NCBI GenBank assembly: GCA_003864495.1
Contig: ML133401.1
Coordinates: 1,240,001 to 1,304,000, forward strand
Direction of reading: 5' to 3'
From: Nemopilema nomurai
Lineage: Eukaryota > Cnidaria > Scyphozoa > Rhizostomeae > Rhizostomatidae
DNA: 64,000 nt
Shown here: piece after piece, positions 1-13,100 of the stretch
How the letters are laid out: each line of letters begins with the position of its first letter
Position numbering within the stretch: the first letter of the stretch is position 1
Notes under the pieces: model-generated
Databases searched by the model: none
Seen by the model: only the letters and a program-made list of their open reading frames with translations
What the model was told of the DNA's origin: nothing
Program-made: the position numbers and the translations under genes

Positions 1-40
1 TTGTGTTTAAGAAGCCAGTCTGACACTGTGACCATTTCAG

Positions 41-225
41 GTTCTCATTTGCCGTGCTTCAACCAAGGGATGTCGACAGTTCAGGCCATGCGCGAAAGGT
101 TTCATCTGAACCTTACGGAGGAGCAGTTATCCAAGCTCGTTGAAAAACTAATCGAGGACAGCGTGCAGTCTCTAACTACCCGACTTTACGACAGTTTCCA
201 GTACTTTACTAATGGAATCCTGTGA
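41..225 (+). CDS. PI4KB: Phosphatidylinositol 4-kinase beta, last coding exon (partial gene)
   Basis: PI4KB phosphorylates phosphatidylinositol to PI4P, mainly at the Golgi. Only its C-terminal end lies in the window, about 61 residues from GSHLPCF to YDSFQYFTNGIL and a TGA stop at 223-225. The block GSHLPCF, the segment RERFHLNLTEEQL and the end LTTRLYDSFQYFTNGIL match the conserved C terminus of the animal PI4K-beta catalytic region (known family ends: GSQLPCF, and YDGFQYLTNGIM at the terminus). The exon begins after the acceptor AG at 39-40 and completes a split glycine codon (phase 1). Bases 1-40 are therefore the end of an intron, although their frame happens to stay open. The catalytic motifs lie upstream, outside the window. 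Seen: sequence and splice site. Known: family C terminus. Inferred: orthology. A closely related PI4K is the only alternative. Confidence 0.92.
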
Positions 226-582
226 CACATGCCACTCTTCGCATTGAAGACACAACTGCTTTTGATCGAGGTGCTGGCTGAGTCCACTTTCGATTCTACA
301 GTGAAACCATGGTGTATGAAGGTTTACTGCGGTTTCTCAGGGTTAACGCTGGTAATTCTTATGTTTATGCGGATAGAAACCTGGTCAGCAATGTTGGAAC
401 ATAATGGAATATTATCGAAGTTGTTGGTCAAGGCGACATGGAAAAACGAAAATCAAGGTGAAGGCACTGTCAGAAAGCTACGATGCAATGAAGTAGGCTG
501 TATTGACAGAATTTGTACTTTCTAATAGAATTGGAGCTTATATAAAAACATTACAGGAGCGTTATTTGTATTTAAATTGTTT

Positions 583-588
583 AATAAA
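583..588 (+). other. Poly(A) signal AATAAA of PI4KB
   Basis: A canonical AATAAA lies about 360 bases after the PI4KB stop codon and is the first strong candidate downstream. The 3' UTR would run from 226 to roughly 605. No transcript data were available to confirm the cleavage point. Confidence 0.6.
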
Positions 589-605
589 AAGTGTCTTGTT
601 AGAAT

Positions 606-3600
606 ATTATATGTGAGAAAGCAGCAGTAGTGTTGGCAGGTTACGCCAGACGATGCTGCTTTCTGATCCCTTCGTATGTAGAACCGGAATGATTCTTGCT
701 CGCAGCGGTACCCCCACCCCATCCCGATTTCAGTTTGGCATATTCAGTTCATTAATTTGTTTCAATACGAGAGTACCTGCACAACGCAACGTTTTATTTA
801 GGCAGCTTACAGTCCTCAGTGAGATGACTGTCATGTAACTGAATGGTCTTGTGACGGGTATTTAATCTTCCGTGAAAGGATGTTGTCTATACATCAACAG
901 GTCTGTATGTAATTAGAAGCCTCAAACAGTCAAGTGCAGCAGTTTCCCGACACTTATATTAGACTCGCGGCTTTTCTTTGTACTCGACGAGTCAATGGAG
1001 GAACATGGTTATGTATTGTGCCAATGAACAGTTTACTTGCTAATACTCTTTTTGGAACTGGTGATATTGTTTCGTAATGAAATTGCAAACAGCATTCATC
1101 AATTATTCACATTCATTAGCAATTGCCCTAGCTATGATAATTGTCAGGATCCTGATTCTCCTACCAGAATTTAACTTAAACAGGCCTGTCTTTCTGATGG
1201 CCATTTTGCTATCGTCTATACACAGTACCGGATATGTCGTTGCTCCCTAACTGGTATCTGTGCACCTCTAATTGCATCATTTATTTGCCAAGAGGTGAGG
1301 CTGCCCGCGGTTTAATGTGCGTGGCGTTTAATGCGTGTTTATTACAGACACATTTCCTCGAGTATAATAAAAGGCATCGGTCGCATTTGCGAATGAAAAA
1401 CGTGGCCATTAATCTTGCTTTTCCAATTTATATCAAGCTTATCCATGCATGTTGTAAACATCTAATTAATAAAATTGAAAAAGAAGGTATTTCGTGCGCT
1501 TTGATCACGCAAGTTGGAATGGACTTTTGATTTGAGATTACGCATATCTATTAATTGGTTTTGCCGTTTTCGTTGCTTGGAAGTTGTCGGCAGTCATAGA
1601 AGTGTAAACACCTATGTTTTGTTACGGAATTGAAAATTCACCAAAACCGTTACCTTTTGTTAAATTAATTTGTACATCTTGAAACATGTAAACAAACCTT
1701 AACGGATTGAGGCGAATCTTTTTTTTTTGCATTTCCTTCAATTCATTTAATTCCAAATTGGTTTTTACGGGTGTGTCGTTACAGCTTAAATATTTCTAAA
1801 TTCTACTTTATCGATGTTTACCGTTTACTCCTATCTTCAACTCAATTCGCTTGAACCCAGCGTTGTGTTAGTGGGGTGGGGGTTAGCGCAATCCCACTAA
1901 AGAGGGTTCCAGGAAATTTCATTCGAAGTCACGTGGTACGCTTGACGAAAATAGAAGCACCACACTGCTTAAATGCAATCTTAACTCGACTTGGTCATTT
2001 GTTTTTTGCAAATCACCCACAATTTGAAGAGATTTTACTTATAGATCTAGCTGCATGGCTACCCTTGATGAATGGAGAAAGGAAGAAAGACCAAACACGG
2101 CTGTTTCTATCTTTTGTCACCACATCATCATCAGCGTTTTACGTGAATAGCCTGTTCTGAATTTCGTATTATCGATCTTTTTGCGCCTAGATTTACACAG
2201 TTATGTCAGCGAGCCTAATGGATGTTAACGGCTTATGTACATATTGATATGGCGAGGGTATCTTCAGGCGTGTTTTGCATTTGGATTAAGGAAGGTCTGC
2301 TATACAGAACGTAAAAATGGATAAAGCCAGGGTTTTGCTAAGGAGTAAAGTTTTGCTGAACGAAAAGATGAAATCCCATTGAATCCTCCAGTGCTTGCAG
2401 GTGAAACATTTTAAGCTTCTTTAACTGTAGTTTTTCCCTGCTTTTCTTATAAAAACTAAAATTGCTTACTGGGCTCATCGAGTCTGTAACCGTGCGATGA
2501 GGAGGATGGGATGAATTCTAACATCATTATCTGTATCCCAACCAGGAAAAATTTTTGCAAAGCAACCCATCTAGCTCGAAAGGCAATTAGAAAATTACTA
2601 GAGCCTGTAATTTCGGTAAAAGGGTTATTTGAGGCAAACAAAAGGCAACAGTTTCGCATTTTATTAAGATACCGCTAGAAAGAACTCCGAGAAACATTGA
2701 AAACAAAATGAATCAAATGTTTAAACCTCGCAGGGCATGAAATTTGATTTATAAGAATAATCTCTCAAGAGAACCATCTAAGAACTAATTAAATTGAAGA
2801 TCTAGTCGAAATTTGGTAATGTTAAATGCGATTTCGGAAATATTGTTTACAAACGATTTGTAACACGAAATCAGTTTGCCGGCACACAACGCTGACAAAA
2901 TTAGTTGGCTCAGAAGTTACTGCATGTCATTTGCTTCCAGATTACAAGTCAATATCTTAGGAACAATATAAGAGCAATTCAGCTTTTATTCTCTCTAAAA
3001 ATTACTGTCGGGCAAAATTTCATTATTTGATTCTTACAACGCATTTTAAGCCCAAAAATAAAGAAATAATTCTAAAATTTATGTTCTATGACTATTTAAA
3101 GAAAATGTATTTGGTTTATTAATTAATATGATCAGCTTTGTCAATGAGCCCTGTTGTCGAGCCCCGATCCTGTTGCTCATAAACATGTCCTACCTAGCAA
3201 CAACCCATTGGCGCACATGCGCAACAAGCCAAGAAATTTGAGCGAACGGCCAAATTGCTGGAGATGCATGTTTGCAAAATAATTGTTACAATTTGCCGTT
3301 GAAAGGTTTGTAAAACAATTTCTTTTAAACAGTCAGGAAATAATAAATGTTTAACTTTGTTAGTATATATAGGCAGTGCGATGATAAACAGGCTTCTGTT
3401 GTTTGAATGCGCTAGGGTGTAAGCATCCAAATAGTTAAAAGGACATTTTGTGTCTGGCCTGTGTCAGGCCCGTTCGAAGAATTTTCTAGCAGATTTTATG
3501 CAGATTTGCAAATACATTTTTGAAGAAAAACTAGACGAACGACATTCTGATCATTTAGTCGAGTACTTTTTGCGATCGATAAAACAGGCTGGCACATGAG

Positions 3601-6600
3601 CTGGTGTTCAATGTGACCGTGTTTATAGCTTCGTAGGCCCGATATAAGCATAAGGAGGGGAACTCGTTAAATTTACGCGCCGGTCATGGAATTATCCCAA
3701 AAATAATCGAAAGATGTTTAATTTTCCAGTTTCTCTATTGGACTTTGTTCATCTGGACGGCCTATTCTAGCTGCGATCGCGAATTTTAAGGCAAGACCGA
3801 TTCATTCTCCCGAGAACTAATTGATCATTAGCGGGACAATGATTGTGAATTATCTAAGCGCTTTGTAAATCGACCTGTTTTGTTTTTCTGATATTTGAAG
3901 GAATCTAACAGAATTCCTTTCTCTTATTTTGGCTTTCCTATCACACGTCTAGAATGTTAAACGACCCTGTCGGTTATGACACAAATATGCCATAGTTTTA
4001 AGAGACCTCTAGAATTAATTTGTCGCTCGTTCTGTGTTCTACAATATTTTTAAATAGAACTTAATTTCTTGCCATAAAGTTCGGCGACCAAAGTTGTTTG
4101 CAGAAAATTCAAGCGACGGCTGTTAACTACTAGAAAATTCAAACTTGTGTTCACACTTCGGGTTTATCGTCCTAAAAAGTTTATCAGTCGATTCTCAGCA
4201 TTTAACCAAATATTTGATTTATATATGATTTCCTATCTGTTCTGATTGTATTCAATAATTTTGCATAAAATGTTTGAAGTATACCCTTTAGGCTTATCTC
4301 TCCAGATATGTACTCATAAATTACAACAGGATAACTAGTATACTAGTTTAAAGTATAAGAAGCCTTCTTCAATTAAACAAACCAGGCTTCTCCAATAGTC
4401 AAATAAATTTTCCAAAGTATTTTCAGCTAAATATTCAAAATTATGGAAAGTTCTTACTAATTTTAGAGATTTTTGAGATTGAGGATTTCTTGATACTTGG
4501 AACTATCAGCAATATATATATACAAGGTGCATATATAACCTTCATAACATTTTCTGATTTTTTTTCAACCTCTCACCAATGGAAGCTTTGCACACCATCT
4601 TGAGATCAGATTTCAAATATCTGATTTAGAGACAAACTTATCGTCTAGAACTTCTTATCTGCACCGTTATGAGACCTTAATTTCTTTCTTTTTATCATCA
4701 ATAGCAGACTGTTGTCAGCCTACTGAGTTTTGACCCAGCTGAGAATTAATAAAAGCTGACCCTCATTTTAAATTATGAAGGAAAGACAAAGCCCCTACTG
4801 TTTTTAAATTGTGTTGTTTGTGATTTTTAATGTGACTGCCTTGTAAGCTAGTTATGCAACATATTTTGCTATCATAGGTGGAGAGCCAAATTTAGATATG
4901 TATCCTAGCGCAGGTTAACTAATTCTGAAATTGTTTACAAATTTTCCAATGATTAAAAGACAGGATGGTGAATTTAGAGATTTGTAAGTTTGTCAAGGGA
5001 GCAGGTATGGCTGGAATGCCTTTTAGCTTTTGTTGGCAACATCCTTTGATTAATTGTGCCCTTTAGGGACATTTTGTGAAGCTATGTAGCCTCAGGAATA
5101 TAATACTTCTTAATTATTTTGTGAAATCAATCATTTCCTGGCAATATCATCGGAAGCCTACATTTAAAGTTAATCTGCCCTTTTGTTATCAGAATCCTCC
5201 TATTTAAGAGCTTTGAAACTTCAAAATCATGGGGTGAAAAGATTTTAAGGTTTGGCAAATTGTTTCTTGACTTTCAGGATGGAAGGTGATGCTATGTTAT
5301 TAGCAGTAAGACTGCTTTTTTAAGTGAAAGACAACTCACTTGCCTGACGCTTCACAGTAGAATTAACTATGCAATGTAGTTAAATGACATTTTTTTCTGG
5401 CAGCATGTAGAAGCCTGAAAATTCAAAAGAGGTCTACAAAGATGCATTCAGAGCATTCTAAGACCAAACAGTTAGACCAATATGCTGTTTTATTCTATGG
5501 TGGGTCATCTCAATTATGCCACAATGCACTTTGAAAGACATGGTGCTGTAAAGCTTAAATTTTGCAGGGAGCCCATTCCTACACTTTGAAATCACAGTCT
5601 ATCCTGTTGAGGAATTCTCTAAATCAAAGTGCACTGGTTTGAAGCAACTCAAGTGCATTGGTTTTGTAGAGATAGGTGTGCTTTGTAGACTTCAACTGCT
5701 TATAAAGGAGCACATGTTGTGTTGGTTTTCTGAATGCTACTGATTCAATAAACTCTATCTGTTAAATAGCTGCCCTGTTGAAAACATTTTCAGATTATTC
5801 TTTGAGTATTTTTCACTAAGATTCTTAAGGTGTTTGATTTTTTCACTAAGTCTCAAGATATTTGGTTTAAGTGCTAGCAAAAAGTAATGCATGGGCAAAT
5901 AATGTTGTGAAACTACTGTTTGATTTAGGAGTTAACTAATTGTTGAACAACCTACTCTAAGTCATTGCAAAGGACCAACAAATATCCATTAAAAAAGCAC
6001 TTTTTAGATGTTTTGCTGTACTTATGTAGTAGCATGGCTAATGCAGTGACATGGCAAGGTGATTGCAGGCAAACATTTTGATTTTGATAAATATTCTTTA
6101 AGATTTCCTTTAGGTTTTTAGCAACAAAAGGGGCCACTATTTTGTGTATTACAGGGATTCAAACCATTTTCAAAGAAGTTGCCATTATATCTATTTTTTT
6201 CTGCTTTAATTTTGGGCACTGTGAATAATCATTTATTTTTCTTCAAGTTACTTGTAAAGGCTGTTTGGATTATTTTTAACATTTTTATGTTCAAAGCCTC
6301 ATTTATTTGCCCTGCAAGTTATCATCTGAAATAGTTGTGCCATAGGCATCTTAAGGTAAACTAAATATTATTTAGTAAAAAACTGTTTCTAAACTTGTTG
6401 ATTCAGAATGAAAGCTCCTTATGTTGTTATATATTGTTTTGCAGTTTTTAAGAAGTATTTTTATATCATGCTCAGATGAGCTGCAAGCATTTCTAGAAAC
6501 ATTGTAAGCTATATTATGTAGAGGTTTTAATGATATTTAACTAAGCTGAGTAAAGGCTAACATTTAACCAACAGCTAACAGACAATTATTTTTGAAGGGT

Positions 6601-7429
6601 TAAATAAAAAAGAGCATGCTATGGAAAGAATTTAAGTATACTTAATACCAAAATTATGCCATCAATTACGACTTATGCCATCATCAATTATGCCATCAAT
6701 GACGTACCTAAATTCCAACAAATTTGCAGCAAAATATCCTTCTGGTTCTTTTAAGGGAAAACGTGTCTTAACTCTTGCTTGATTCGGTGAACAAACAGTA
6801 GCGAATAGCAGTTGAGATTTTGAGGAACTTTGTTTCGTTATTTCGAAAAACATAGCATCACTCATTTGGCTGAGTAGAATGTTAGCTCTAATCTGCAGAG
6901 AGCAACTTCATTGAAGACATCTTTTCTAAGTATTCCTTCAATGCTTGAAAATCTCTCATGTAAAGCTTACATCAATTGTTTTTGGCTGTTTATAAATTAA
7001 ATTTGGGCTCGCTTTGATTACCAGACAAGTTTGTTGCAGAGATAACAACGAGTTGAAGCAGGAGTAACTTAATTCTTTTGCGGATTTCTTTTATTTCGCA
7101 TGAAAATTTAACGGTATCAATAGATTAATTAAAATCTGATAACGTTCATCACCTATGGCGTTTTTAATTATCTTCACAATAGTGCCGGCTGTTCAATTTT
7201 ACGCGGATCAGTGACAACCGAAGGCTAACGCGAAGCCACTCTGCAACAAAGCGGCCATAAAACTTTATAACGATTGCAGTTTGTCCTCTAGATTTTAGTG
7301 CTCATTGCTATATATGGATAAAGTTGCGCACCTTGCTAGTTTCTCAAATGCGCTGAGTGGTAAGTGGCCTGTCTTGTAGCTACTATGGAGCAGAGTCACG
7401 TTGTGCTTAGCTGCGATTATAACTGGTAA
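606..7429. other. Intergenic stretch with no recognisable gene
   Basis: AT-rich sequence with only short chance reading frames (under 100 residues) on both strands. I saw no conserved domain, no chain of phase-compatible exons and no RNA gene. It separates the PI4KB 3' end from the repeat cluster near 7.4 kb. Noncoding 5' exons or enhancers of the next gene could be here but cannot be recognised from sequence alone. Confidence 0.5.
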
Positions 7430-7810
7430 CTGGTTCCCGGTAGCACCTTGTTAGGCACGCCAAGTAGTGCCTGTGTAGTTGCGCCAAGTGGTGCCTGGTC
7501 AGAGACGGTGCTTAGCTGAGCTTGGAATTGTTTCAAGTGGCACCTTGTTAGGGCTCCTAATACACTAATTGGCGCATCGCTAGGCTTGGAACTAAGCCGG
7601 TTGGCACCTTCTTAGGACCCGGGATGGCCTTAATGACGCTTGTCTTGGCATGAAGCTGTGCCAAGTGGTACCTGGAAACTTAAGGTGACTGCGCTAAGCA
7701 TACTGGCATCTAGTCAGTTCCAAGATACACTTTATGTCGCATGACAATGTTCGGAGCTGTTCCGGGTGGCACCTTGTTAGAGTTTTGGTTCAGTGGCACC
7801 CGGCAGACAC
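7430..7810. repeat. Cluster of degenerate GGCACCTTGTTAG repeats
   Basis: About eight diverged copies of a core close to AAGTGGCACCTTGTTAG recur at irregular spacing (for example near 7440, 7466, 7487, 7540, 7600, 7660, 7768 and 7793). Variants read GTGCCTGGTCAG or GGTACCTGG. The stretch is richer in GC than its surroundings. It looks like an old minisatellite or a decayed repeat element. No open frame runs through it. Confidence 0.65.
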
Positions 7811-8052
7811 ATCGGGCCTAAATGCGGAACAGTTGGGAAATTATACCTGCTCCTTTTTTCTAGCTACTCGCCGTTGGCAATAAACAGTCTGTTTCCGCAA
7901 TCAATTCGTGACTTTTCACGCCTTTCAAACGTAAACATACGAAATACACCTTTCAAGGTGACAATGATGTCATTCTGCGATTGAAAGGGTCATAGTGAAA
8001 CACGGGGGAGTCGTTAGAAGCTACTTGCAGAAGGATTCTGAATGATTGTTCG

Positions 8053-8196
8053 ACAATGCCTACCAAAAGTCTTTGGAACACATCCCGGTTTTTCTCTGGC
8101 TTTTGCTTTTTTCATTTTCTTGACACGCAAGAGGGGATGAAGGAAAGCAAGACAAAAAATTGCCGACAGTGTTCCAATAATTTTGGCAGGCATTGT
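8053..8196. mobile_element. Tc1/mariner-like MITE with about 28-bp terminal inverted repeats
   Basis: The left end begins ACAATGCCTACCAAAAG and continues to GGAACAC. The right end is its near-perfect reverse complement, ending GGCATTGT. The element is about 144 bp, has no coding capacity, and carries pyrimidine- and purine-rich arms inside. TA follows the right end and GA precedes the left, which would fit a decayed TA target duplication. The terminus resembles Tc1-family ends (ACAGTGCCT...CAAAAGT), so the superfamily call is an inference from end sequence and size. Confidence 0.7.
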
Positions 8197-10171
8197 AGGT
8201 GGCTGGTGCTAATCGTACCCATATAAAAACGTACGGCGATTTGCACAGTGAATTCTGACTTATGAAGCAACGTTTATAATGCTATCCCCCTGATAAACCT
8301 GCCTGTAGGCTATAGTCGTGTGTGTACGCCACCCGGACACTCTAGTACTGTTTAAATAATGATGACGTCATTAGATACAGGCTGTTTATTCTGGACGGTT
8401 AGCAAACCAGCGGCCGTATTTTATCGCTTATTTGCACCACTTCATCCACGTAGAAAACACGAGAGTGCTGCACGTAAGTCTTTATAGTTGATCTCCGTTC
8501 GACGGGCTCGTTTCACTTCGACGTCGCATACGACTATCAACTAGCTAGAATGGTGAATCTGGTACTTTAGGGAGTAATTAATTTTTCAAGTTGATTAGGA
8601 AATTTCATAGAAATGTCAATCGGAGGAAAATATATGCCAGTCGAGCTTCTCCGACTTTTGATACAAGGACAATGAGCAAGGATGGTGTTGAGATTGTCTT
8701 TGAATGCGTAAAAGAAGTCTTGTCAGTCGAAAATGATAGTGACCTGTCAGTTGTCTTTAAGAGGGTGTTGTTCACAAACTTATTCTTTACCATCTTCCAT
8801 TATCACAGCGTTTCAGTTGGAGCTTTCTGGGATATTGTTTTAAGAGGTAGGTTGACGAGGTCATGATTTGTGCCTTTCCCAGCGACAATATCATTGCATG
8901 TTTAGGCTACTGTGTGTCGTCGTTCATACAAAACTCATGTCAATGGACTGTTGGGCAGCAATTTTGATAGAGACGATTAATATCTCTCGTATCGCGTTTG
9001 CACTGGCTGTGAGTCAATGGATAGCCTTGACAGGTGTAGTGATAACGGAGTACTAGGTAGCCTCCATGATGCAAATAGTTCCAAGATGGAATTCGTGTCT
9101 CATTCTAAATAGTGTGGTGATTTGCTGATTAAGCTGTTTCAAGGAAGCGCCCATCTTTTCTCAAGCCGTGTCTGCTTCAAGCGATATAAATTTATCCCTC
9201 CGTTATTGCGATTGAATTTGATTATGTATTTTAAAGTACAGCACATCTGCCCTTCTGAATTATTTAACGCAGTATCATTATTGTTCTCCTGTACAGTTAA
9301 TCATATTAGCTTCGCTTGTTTCTTCAGGGCAGCTTTAAAGAAAATGACTGACTCTCCCATTTAAACTGCGTATTCTGTTCGCAATGCGATTCTGGAATCA
9401 TTGCAATCACGACACAAGGATGTACTCGTTTCGCCCCAACGGGTGCTGCTGCATGCAGGTGTAATTGCGGGACTACTAGAGTTTTGTTTCTCTTTCTTTT
9501 GCAGATACGGCCCTGAAGCAGTGAGGCGTAGGACGTGCTTCGTTTGCGACCAACCCGTGTTGTCTTCAGTGGGGCGCGCTCGAGAATCACGACGGTTTAC
9601 GGTGTGACCTTGACGCGAACAGTGCCAACCTGCGTGGACATTGGTGTCTGTTTTGACAACGCCAGCAACCGCCTTTCCCGCACAGTTGTCCTGGCATCGC
9701 GCGTCTGTTTCCTAACACATCGTTTGCTAAACACGACGTACCTGTAGGTTGATTGATCAGCCACCACCAACGTCGCTCGCTTATTTGAAGAAGACCAGTG
9801 GTTAATCTGGTTTACTGGAAGGAGCGGTACACGGTCCCAACTTGAGACATTGATTTTTAATCAATTGGAAAGCCGCCCTCAAATAGCCGAGTTAAAGTCG
9901 CTGGGATTCGGTTGTCATATCAATTTTTATTACAAAGAAATTCGCTCACTTTTCTCGTCAAGCCTTTCGCAGCTGCTCATGGTAATGCTAATTTTTGCCG
10001 CGATTTGCTCCTTATGTATTATTAACGATTTGGTCAATTTACGCCATTAATTTGAAGATGCTACTGTGCCCTACCAAGCTTTAACCTGCGGATTCGGTCG
10101 CTGCTGCTCCGCCGATACGCGTGCCTCTCGCAACTGCACGGCAGTACAGTTTCTATTAATGGGGGCCTAGC
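8197..10171. other. Upstream region of the C1orf21-like gene, CpG-rich at 9.4-9.8 kb
   Basis: No coding exon is recognised. About 9480-9760 is clearly richer in GC and CpG than its neighbours and contains the acceptor-like TTTTGCAG at 9499-9506. It could be a noncoding first exon or promoter-proximal region of the gene that starts at 10172. A perfect TGACGTCA palindrome lies at 8363-8370. Frames here (for example 9535-9747) show no known domain. Confidence 0.35.
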
Positions 10172-13100
10172 ATGGGATGCACTCCTAGTAAGCAGGTGGA
10201 GGCTTCGAAGGAAGACAGTAACGGAGGCGATCACGGTACGTGTGAATACTGTTCTGTTAGTTATAAATGCTCGTCCAGGTTTTAAGCTAGAAAGTAAGCG
10301 CTGGATAATTATTGTGAGAACTGAACAGATTTCTACCAATAAAGCAATTAACATTATCAGCCTAAGCTCGCCCCTACGATACTCGCTCCTACTCTAGACT
10401 CGACATCTGGTGGTTCGTCCAGATATGTATGCATTTTTAATTCTCAGTAGCACTAAAGCGTGCGTCAATATCAAAGCGGCCTTCAAGTTATTTGAATCTC
10501 ATTTGTGTCCCGACTGCAATTTTCCCATCTTTTGCCTGAGTATATACTCGAGATGGACCCGAGAAGACTTGTGGGCCCTTCTAGATAAACCTTCGGTGTC
10601 ACGTGGGTGCAATTCCCCTAAGAGCTGCTTTCTGATTTGCTAATTTTTCTCCTCTGGTTGCCACGCCCCCTCTCATTCATCCCCCCAGTGCCGATGCCTA
10701 GGATTTTCCAAGACCTAAAACCTTTCCGTTTTGTCTCGATATTTTCATCAAACCTGCATTTCGTGCCTCGCCAAAGAAGCCTGTGGTTTTATGAGATACG
10801 AGTGCTCTCTCTGATCTCAATCTCCTAGTCTTCAGTGGCTTTCTGGCCTTCTTGTTGTGCCAACAGTACTTTTTTAACATGTTTGAAAATTGCTGCATGC
10901 CTGTTGTATGATTGTTGTTGGCCATCTCTTTGCATCAACAGCGTTCTTCCACTCACCACAGCATGATCCGCAGATGTGCTGCCTCCAGAACCCGACTGTG
11001 TAATACCTTGGCAGGTTGACGGATGCCATGTTGACATTTAGCTGCTTCCAGTCTGATTTAATGTAATTTGCAGGCTCAAGGAAATTGTTACAGCCTCATT
11101 CAGACTACACCTATCGTCAGATTTCGCCGCAAGTACTTTGATCAAGAGCTTTTTCTGACGTTAACAGACTTTCTGTAACCAGTCTATTAATAATTTATTT
11201 ATCTAAAATTAAGACTTAAAAGGTCCGGCTCAGTAAGTTTTGCTCTTATGGACAATTTCGACAGCAGAATGTGCTCTTCAATTATTTGGACGGAGGTCGC
11301 TTAGATCAAGGTTTTAAAGGACTGAACAGAAATGATACAAATTACTTTCTTCTGTTTTCTAGAGCTTTTTCTCTTCAGCAAATACGAAGTTTATCCTTTT
11401 GTTACAGTGTGTTTGCTTGCCTCGCTTTTATTCTGCAGCCTGCAAAAAGGAATTAGGAATACTTGAAAGGGCAGTTTCTATTTGCTTTTGCAGTCGTGGC
11501 TAGCACTGTCAATTCAAATGATAGTGCATACACTTTAGCGTTCTCAGTCAGTGCTTTTTTCGTAAGAGTTTGTAAGCAACGCTTCATCTTGTCTTTGCCC
11601 TTGCATGAAATAATCGGAATACCCGTGACTTGCTTCTGCATAAATAACAGGTTTCAACATGTTTCATTGTAACCAGACGTATCACTGAAGTTTTCCTAGT
11701 AATGGTGTCATTTTGCTGCTAAAACCTTAGTGGATTCTTTTTCCCATTGGGTTCCCAGCATTAATGGTCGAGCAAAGGGCGTGTCTATCTCGTTGCTACC
11801 GGCAACGATTCTCGCCAATAAGCAGCCATAGCTGTCAAATTTTGCTTTCTCATGAACATGTTTTTGTTTGCTATGTTGATGTGCTTTTGCACTTATCAAG
11901 GAAGACTGTGGGTGATAATGGATAATAAGTCATCCACTAACAGCACACGTCTATATGCCAAACTGAGCCTTTCTCAAACTCTAACTGCCAATAGATATTG
12001 CTCTTTATTTCGACTTTCCCACTCTGGTAGTTTTCTGTAGGGTGCGGGATGTTTAAAAGGAGGCAGAGTTTTGATCAGTGTGAAACGGGGGAGGACTTAA
12101 TTAATCAGCAGCTTCCCCCCTTTGCTTCATTTTCGTGTTTTCTTATTGTGTATACCAACCCCCTTTTATTTGTGTATGCCAACCCAATCTTTCGTACTGA
12201 AGTTGTTGACCATGATCATGACAGTAGAAATCAAGCGGCCGCGTTCACCCTGACCCGAAACAAAAGCTTCTTCGCAAACGTGATTTAGGCTAAAAACGCT
12301 GCTTCGAACACAACTAGGCATAATTGTTGTATTGCAGCTTGCTAACCTGCGATCTTTCACATGATTATGCTAGCTCATTAGCATGATCTTTCGCCCATTT
12401 GAAGCGTTGCTTGCGCTTCTAGGCAAATCCCATTTGCATTCTACGCAATGCGCTTTTGAGCAGCGTTCGTCTTATCGGCCAACTTTTGCATCTATTGTGA
12501 TCATAACGCGATCTTGGTAATAGCAATTGCTGTGAACAGGAGGAACCCATGTGCACCTGCCTTTTCGTTGTTTACCAATCTGCTAAAATCTGTTTGCGTC
12601 TTCCTCTGCATGTTTCTCTTGTATCTGCAGTTTCATTTGCGAGGTCATTATCATCTCATTTTAAAGCACGATATTTTGTTTTCACGGTTATTAGAGAAAC
12701 AAATTTCTTGGACTTTTAAGTATGTTTCACTGTTAAACATTTTTAAAGAACCTGTTATTTCTACTAGTCTAATTAAAAGGGCAATTTTTGATATCGACAT
12801 TTCCATTATGCAGGTGTTTTAAAGAAAATGTTTCCAAAATGACTTTGGAAAAGCAAACACTAGAATACGTTTCAAAGGCCCTATATTTCACAGTTGTCTT
12901 TTACCCCATACCCATCTGCACCTATGATGGGTATATGATGGGTATATGATGCTATATGATGGGTATTAATGAGTTCGGGCTCAAAACTAAACCCCTAGTT
13001 AGTTAAAACTCTTTCTTGCATACTCCTAACAAACCTTTGAGAAACTGTAAAAACTAAAATGATTTTTTTCCGACCTTGCTGATTTTCTGAAGTTATTTTT

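Noticed and set aside
1..40. Coding extension of the PI4KB exon to position 1
   Set aside because: The frame is open, but a pyrimidine-rich acceptor ends at 40 and the upstream residues do not match the family.
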